The notes beneath the pieces are model-generated. The model was not told where the DNA came from. It saw only the letters and a program-made list of their open reading frames with translations, and searched no databases. Made by a program: the position numbers and the translations under genes. A DNA stretch of 10,238 nucleotides, from assembly GCA_040394735.1 (NCBI GenBank), contig JBEBRR010000103.1, forward strand, positions 1 to 10,238, read 5' to 3'. This document shows positions 7,701 through 10,238 of the stretch, in pieces (positions within the stretch are counted from its first letter, which is position 1; every line of letters begins with the position of its first letter). This stretch comes from Leadbetterella byssophila_A. GTDB taxonomy: Bacteria; Bacteroidota; Bacteroidia; Cytophagales; Spirosomataceae.

Positions 7701-10238
7701 AAATGTTACCCTGTGGGGGAATATCATAACCAACCTAAACGGGTTGTCTCATGTGGCAGGTATTGGCGGAGATCTTAATTTTTATACGGGTACAGGCTTA
7801 AAGAGTGCCCAGGGGCTCGAGGCCCTGAAGCAGATAGGTGGCTCTCTGCGGTTTCAGAATACAAAAGGGTTGCTGAATGCCAATGGACTTTCTGGCCTCG
7901 AAACCATTGGGGAGTATCTATATGTGGGGAATAATACCATGCTGGAAAACCTGGACGGTTTATCGAAGGTAAAGACAGTAGGGAATTCCGTAAACATTCG
8001 TGACAATAACAACTTACTGGACATTAATGGTCTTTCTTCTTTACAAAGTGTTTCCGGGTTTTTACAGCTGGAAAATAATGCGAAGTTGCAGAATATAGAT
8101 GGCTTACCGGTTTTACAGTCTGTGGGAGGACTGTTGTATATCAGGAATAATGCTGAGCTGAAAGGTATAAACGGACTGTCAGCACTTCATACACTTGGAG
8201 GTTATCTGACAGTAAGGGAAAATCCCGTATTGGAAAGTATTAACGGCTTGTCAGCGCTGCCTTCCGTAAAAAGGTACGTGTATATTGGCTATAATGCTAT
8301 GTTAAAGACGGTCAGTGGCATGTCGTCTCTTGAGGATATAGGTGAATATCTCACCATACGGGATAACCCCGGACTGCAGAATATGAACGGGTTAAAAAAA
8401 CTAAAGACCATAGGTGATGCGCTGAACATCGATAATAATGATGCGCTGCAAAACCTTAATGACCTCTCGGGTATAAAATCAGTGGCAGGCCCACTGTATG
8501 TGGGCAATAACGCCGTGCTGCAAAATGTGGATGGTCTCTCCGCCCTGCAAGCAATAGGCGGGGCACTGGGTATTCAGGCCAATCCGCTCCTGACCTCCAT
8601 ACAGGGAATAGCAAATATTGATCCGGCTACCATTGGCAGTTACGAAGAATATTCAGGTTTGTATATTTTAGATAACGGGGCTCTTTCTGTCTGCAATCTG
8701 CCCAATATATGTGCGTATCTGGCCACAGATAAACCCCGAAATCTCTCAGGTAACCTGGGAACCTGTGCTACCGAAGCAGCGGTAAAAGCATCCTGCGGCA
8801 ACACTGCTTCGCTTACTTTAGGGCAGGCGGTAAATCCGGGTATCTGCTTCGGGAAAGACGGCAGTATTGAATTTTCCACTACCCTGGCCCCGGACAGTTA
8901 TCTTCTGAGCTTCCAAAAAGACAGCAAAGACACCACCGCCAGTATTACTGTTGATGCCAACGGAACATTTACGCTTACCGGGCTTTCAGAAGGCGTTTAT
9001 TCGGTATTCCGTATAGAACATGAAAATACCACCGTCACGGCCCAGGGAGAACGGATACTGGTCCCGGCTGTCTTTTCCCTTACTATAGGGCAGGCGGTAA
9101 ATCCATCCAACTGCGGCGGTGGTAACGGCAGTATAGCGTTTACCACAAGCCTGAAATCCGGGATGCTTACTCTTGCCTTTAAGCGGGGCAACAAAGATAC
9201 CACAGCCTCTGTAACAATAGTTAACGGAGCTTTTGCTGTCACAGGACTTCCCGCAGGAACATACTCTGACTTTCTTCTGGAGTATGAGAACTGTGCGGCT
9301 ATGGCCAGGGGACCTGTAGTTCTTGCATCAGCCACGGCCTCTCTGACCCTTCATACCCAGACCAATCCTTCGAGCTGCGGAGGACAAGACGGCAGGATAG
9401 CCTTCACGACCAGCCTGCCGGCGGGGGCGTACGCGCTGATCTTTACAAAGGATAATAAAGATAGCACAGCCCAGGTGACGGTATTGGGCGGTGTTTTTGC
9501 GTTGATCAACCTGGGATCAGGGCAATACGGGGGTTTTAAGGTGACGGTTGGGGGTTGTGAGCATGTGCTGAATAGTGTTGTGACGTTAGCGGGTCCGGAG
9601 ACGGTGGGGGGGGCGATACTGGCCGACGGCCCCTTGGAATTCTGTGCGGGGAGCGGAGTGAAGCTGACGGCGCCGGAAGGCAAGAGCTACGAATGGAGCA
9701 CGGGGGCGAAGACGCGGAGCATCCGGGCGGAGGAAGGCGGGGTGTACAAGGTAAAGGTAAGCTCGGCACAGGGGTGCGTGAGCGAATCACAGATCACACT
9801 GACGCGGAAAGACTGCAACGTGCCTCCGATGGCGGTATGTAAGCCGGTGGTGGTGCTGGTGGCCAAAGACGACTGCTACGCGATCCTGCGGACAGAAGAC
9901 CTGGATGCGGGCTCTTACGATACCAACAACGACTGGTTTAACCGCAGTATTGATATTAACCCGGCGCTTCGTGTAGGGAGCTACACTGCAAAATTGACGG
10001 TGGTGGACATCCACGGGGCATCTACCACCTGCGCCAGCCAGGTACATGTGGTAGACCACAGTGCGCCGGTGGTGAAGGCCAGGGGAGTGACCCTGGAGCT
10101 GAACACAGAGGGAAAGGCATGGGTTACGGTCAATGAGGTGGATGCCGGCTCCTACGACAACTGCGGTACGCTGCAGCTGAGCCTTAACCGGACGGAATTC
10201 GACTGCCGGGACCTGGGTCACCACCAGGTGATCCTGAC
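4552..10238 (+). CDS. Giant secreted leucine-rich-repeat surface protein (partial, 3' end missing)
   Basis: One frame stays open from the ATG to the window edge, giving 1895 complete codons without a stop. Its domains in order are: signal peptide (residues 1 to about 53); four receptor-L-domain-like leucine-rich blocks (54-326, 333-723, 730-1015, 1022-1415); three SprB-like repeats (about 1419-1680); an Ig-like domain (about 1681-1755); and an HYR-like array from about 1756. The leucine-rich unit is roughly N-[IL]-x-GLSxLxxIGGxLxIxxNxxL, 24 residues. No enzymatic motif is seen, so a structural or adhesive role outside the cell is likely, with export by Sec and probably type IX secretion; the sorting domain would lie off the window. 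An in-frame TAG at 4507-4509 limits the start: the only upstream alternative is TTG at 4519, inside the promoter, and TTG at 4648 is a downstream alternative. The frame is absent from simple ORF listings that require a stop codon. Exact function, ligand and C terminus are unknown. Confidence 0.93.
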   Translation, partial: MEKYLYNLIFYRLLKADQKTRFTQNLIRFTYRLKRLSVLIAVCLFTTLQLDAQCPSGNIVLSTQKLVNDFSQTYPGCQNLPNSITVNGADIINLDGLTALKSIGGSLLLNINPLLADVKGLANLESIGATFQIYNNPGLQNIDGLSRLVSVKDLTIQTNANLENIGGLAGLKNINGKLQLANNAKLTEIFGLSAVEAIGDSVVISTNSTLVNINGLSSLKTIGGTLSITTNAQLKNLDGLASLSAIGGRLHIAGNSQLNSISGISGIDPATITPSASLQGLIIRNNGVLSICNLTNICSYLKSGKTRIISGNLGECADLAAVTAACNTPSLPCPSGNLTFNTQQQIDDFGTQYGHCASIPGLVVIRGDDISNLNGLSAVENMGFLRIGETEGLHNAVLLNLNGLSSLKTIQGSISIYNNKALESVDGLSQLSSVGGSLFIVENPKLENINGFSGLKTVGETVSVEKNGLMKDLNGFSALESIGGSLQIQGNTALENINGLSSVQSLKRLDVSANVVLQNVDGLSSLKVIDGLLNISHNSLLQNVNGLSALQSILGDMQIWMNPLIPNMGGLSALNAVGGDVDLSENLGLKSLSGLEALESIGGSLEISYNPELGDLNGLAGLKSVGKDLKLEVNDKLQSLGGLSGVQKIGGLLGVGGLSGLTSLNGLENIDPGTITNLMILQNSALSVCNLSNLCIYLATDKPRTITNNVGACADTGAMNAACTISTAECPTGDVSFKTQAQIDDFGITYKHCATIPGNVDITYTDIDNLGGLKNLVTIGGSLKILYNEKLSDLNGLEALERIGAFISSDDLRLQITGNKKLEHIDGLSGLTTLYGADLLIDANPELKHLNGLKNLDGEVGNITIWFHEKLEQINGLSGISEANGISINANSALSNINGLSGLKKVSTFIKIGLNPHLQTLNGLAGIKEFNTGTAGQESGHIYIDENDLLSSIQGLSGIPAEKIMNLGITGNGALSICDLPNICAYLALPAADKPRDISGNLENCETEAAVLASCGVPTAQCPAGDILFENQLQIDNFAITYGHCTTLPGNVTLWGNIITNLNGLSHVAGIGGDLNFYTGTGLKSAQGLEALKQIGGSLRFQNTKGLLNANGLSGLETIGEYLYVGNNTMLENLDGLSKVKTVGNSVNIRDNNNLLDINGLSSLQSVSGFLQLENNAKLQNIDGLPVLQSVGGLLYIRNNAELKGINGLSALHTLGGYLTVRENPVLESINGLSALPSVKRYVYIGYNAMLKTVSGMSSLEDIGEYLTIRDNPGLQNMNGLKKLKTIGDALNIDNNDALQNLNDLSGIKSVAGPLYVGNNAVLQNVDGLSALQAIGGALGIQANPLLTSIQGIANIDPATIGSYEEYSGLYILDNGALSVCNLPNICAYLATDKPRNLSGNLGTCATEAAVKASCGNTASLTLGQAVNPGICFGKDGSIEFSTTLAPDSYLLSFQKDSKDTTASITVDANGTFTLTGLSEGVYSVFRIEHENTTVTAQGERILVPAVFSLTIGQAVNPSNCGGGNGSIAFTTSLKSGMLTLAFKRGNKDTTASVTIVNGAFAVTGLPAGTYSDFLLEYENCAAMARGPVVLASATASLTLHTQTNPSSCGGQDGRIAFTTSLPAGAYALIFTKDNKDSTAQVTVLGGVFALINLGSGQYGGFKVTVGGCEHVLNSVVTLAGPETVGGAILADGPLEFCAGSGVKLTAPEGKSYEWSTGAKTRSIRAEEGGVYKVKVSSAQGCVSESQITLTRKDCNVPPMAVCKPVVVLVAKDDCYAILRTEDLDAGSYDTNNDWFNRSIDINPALRVGSYTAKLTVVDIHGASTTCASQVHVVDHSAPVVKARGVTLELNTEGKAWVTVNEVDAGSYDNCGTLQLSLNRTEFDCRDLGHHQVIL
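4711..5529 (+). repeat. Leucine-rich block 1 (7 units plus cap)
   Basis: Residues 54-326. An entry segment (CPSGN... F.. Y..C) leads into seven units of 23-24 residues (4828-5328) and a cap beginning SISG. The cap holds the IDPATI motif, then LSICNLTNICSYL and a closing GNLGEC...AAC. Cysteines are C54, C77, C292, C298, C316 and C326, with none inside the units. The pattern resembles bacterial receptor-L-domain proteins, which form a right-handed beta-helix-like solenoid. Its entry segment is the most divergent of the four. Confidence 0.85.
5548..6720 (+). repeat. Leucine-rich block 2 (12 units plus cap)
   Basis: Residues 333-723. It opens with CPSGN and a Q..IDDFGTQYGHC entry segment, then twelve units (5665-6537). 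Ten units are exactly 24 residues; the first has a 4-residue insertion and the sixth is one short. The cap has IDPGTI, LSVCNLSNLCIYL, GAC and AAC. Six cysteines frame the block and none occur in the units. A seven-residue linker separates it from block 1, so the blocks are likely beads on a string. Confidence 0.85.
6739..7596 (+). repeat. Leucine-rich block 3 (7 units plus cap, irregular)
   Basis: Residues 730-1015. It opens with CPTGD and a Q..IDDFGITYKHC segment. Seven units (6856-7404) vary from 23 to 32 residues and are the least regular of the protein; units 2 and 7 carry 7-8 residue insertions that may project as loops. The cap has LSICDLPNICAYL, NC and ASC, plus an extra LPAA insertion before DKPR. 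The same six-cysteine frame is kept. The DNA here is more GC-rich than in blocks 2 and 4. Confidence 0.83.
7615..8796 (+). repeat. Leucine-rich block 4 (12 units plus cap, perfectly periodic)
   Basis: Residues 1022-1415. After a CPAGD...IDNFAITYGHC entry, twelve units of exactly 24 residues run without interruption from 7732 to 8595 (864 bases). The cap contains IDPATI, LSVCNLPNICAYL, GTC and ASC. It keeps the six-cysteine frame. Cap residues resemble block 3 (GNL..C.TEAAV.ASCG), which suggests these two are closest relatives at this end. Low GC compared with block 3 and with the end of the gene. Confidence 0.85.
8806..9591 (+). repeat. Three SprB-like repeats of about 88 residues
   Basis: Copies start near 8806, 9073 and 9337 (about residues 1419, 1508 and 1596). 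Each has a SLT[LI] strand, a [AT]NP..C.G.[DN]G.I.F[ST]T core, a K[DG][SN][KN].[ST]TA.[VI]T strand, then F.L..L..G.Y. The layout recalls the SprB repeat family found on Bacteroidota surface adhesins, but this assignment is from pattern only. Copies 2 and 3 have a second cysteine near the end (ENCAA, GGCEH); copy 1 has ENTTV instead. A 26-base stretch (8812 and 9079) differs at one base between copies 1 and 2, suggesting recent duplication or gene conversion. Confidence 0.65.
9592..9816 (+). other. Ig-like domain
   Basis: About residues 1681-1755. The segment carries FCAGSGVKLTAPEG, then SYEWSTGA, then GVYKVKVSSAQGC. This is a familiar Ig-like fold signature in Bacteroidota surface proteins, with C1698, W1715 and C1742 as the cysteine-tryptophan-cysteine core. 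It most likely acts as a stalk module. A run of eight G (9606-9613) lies at its start. Confidence 0.65.
9606..9613 (+). other. Homopolymer run of eight G within the giant gene
   Basis: Eight consecutive G fall in codons GTG GGG GGG GCG (V-G-G-A). The frame stays open on both sides, so the count is in phase in this assembly. Such tracts can slip during replication and switch a gene off; they are also common sequencing-error spots. Confidence 0.5.
9817..10238 (+). other. HYR-like repeat array, first two modules (second cut by window)
   Basis: From about residue 1756. Module 1 runs PPMAVCKPVVVLV, DLDAGSYD, then a VGSYTAKLTVVDIHG strand and TTCASQVHVVDHSAP. Module 2 begins near 10084 with VTLELNTEGKAWVTVNEV, DAGSYDNCG and LSLNRTEFDCRDLGHHQV, and is cut off by the window edge. 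This resembles the HYR/Ig-like repeats of Bacteroidota adhesins, where DNCG..LS....FDC..LG is typical. Module 1 lacks the DNCG motif, having DTNND in its place. More modules and a C-terminal sorting domain would be expected downstream. Confidence 0.6.

Noticed and set aside
4828..8796. 72-base periodicity as a CRISPR array or noncoding tandem repeat
   Set aside because: The repeats are degenerate at DNA level but conserved at protein level, with a continuous frame; there are no identical direct repeats with unique spacers.
9606..9613. Frameshift or assembly error at the G8 run
   Set aside because: The frame is open for hundreds of bases on both sides and the domain pattern continues in phase, so the length as given is consistent with an intact gene.
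5019..10224. Minus-strand ORFs opposite the giant gene, up to 163 residues, rich in Ser, Pro and Arg
   Set aside because: Their composition follows from reading the Leu/Gly/Asn-rich repeat codons backwards; the + strand frame is open throughout and explains the 72-base periodicity.

Overview
The window comes from a member of the Bacteroidota, probably a Chitinophagia/Cytophagia-type bacterium. This rests on the RpoC sequence, a promoter of the -33 TTTG / -7 TAnnTTTG type, starts without a Shine-Dalgarno sequence, and a giant secreted repeat protein of the kind common in gliding or surface-colonising Bacteroidota. The phylum is well supported; the family is a guess. Everything lies on the + strand: two genes and one intergenic region.

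Bases 13-4320 hold a complete rpoC, the RNA polymerase beta' subunit, with catalytic aspartates and both zinc sites intact. rpoB would lie upstream, outside the window. Bases 4321-4551 carry no gene but are dense with signals: a weak hairpin, a strong intrinsic terminator (12-bp stem with a GGAA loop), a cluster of AT-centred palindromes that looks like an operator, and a good Bacteroidota promoter about 30 bases before the next start codon.

Bases 4552-10238 are one unbroken reading frame that runs off the window's end (1895 complete codons, no stop). It encodes a secreted multidomain protein. In order it has a signal peptide with an unusually long n-region, four receptor-L-domain-like leucine-rich blocks each framed by six cysteines, three SprB-like repeats of about 88 residues, an Ig-like domain, and the start of an HYR-like repeat array. 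The four leucine-rich blocks contain 7, 12, 7 and 12 regular units of about 24 residues, each ending in the same kind of cap. The C terminus, where a type IX secretion sorting domain would be expected, is not visible.

The two genes are in the same direction, but the terminator, putative operator and separate promoter between them argue that the adhesin-like gene is its own transcription unit. The most interesting material is the alternating 7-12-7-12 architecture, the cysteine frame, the base-composition mosaic within the giant gene, and the palindrome cluster upstream of it. None of this proves a new system; the domain types are known, but their arrangement is worth checking.
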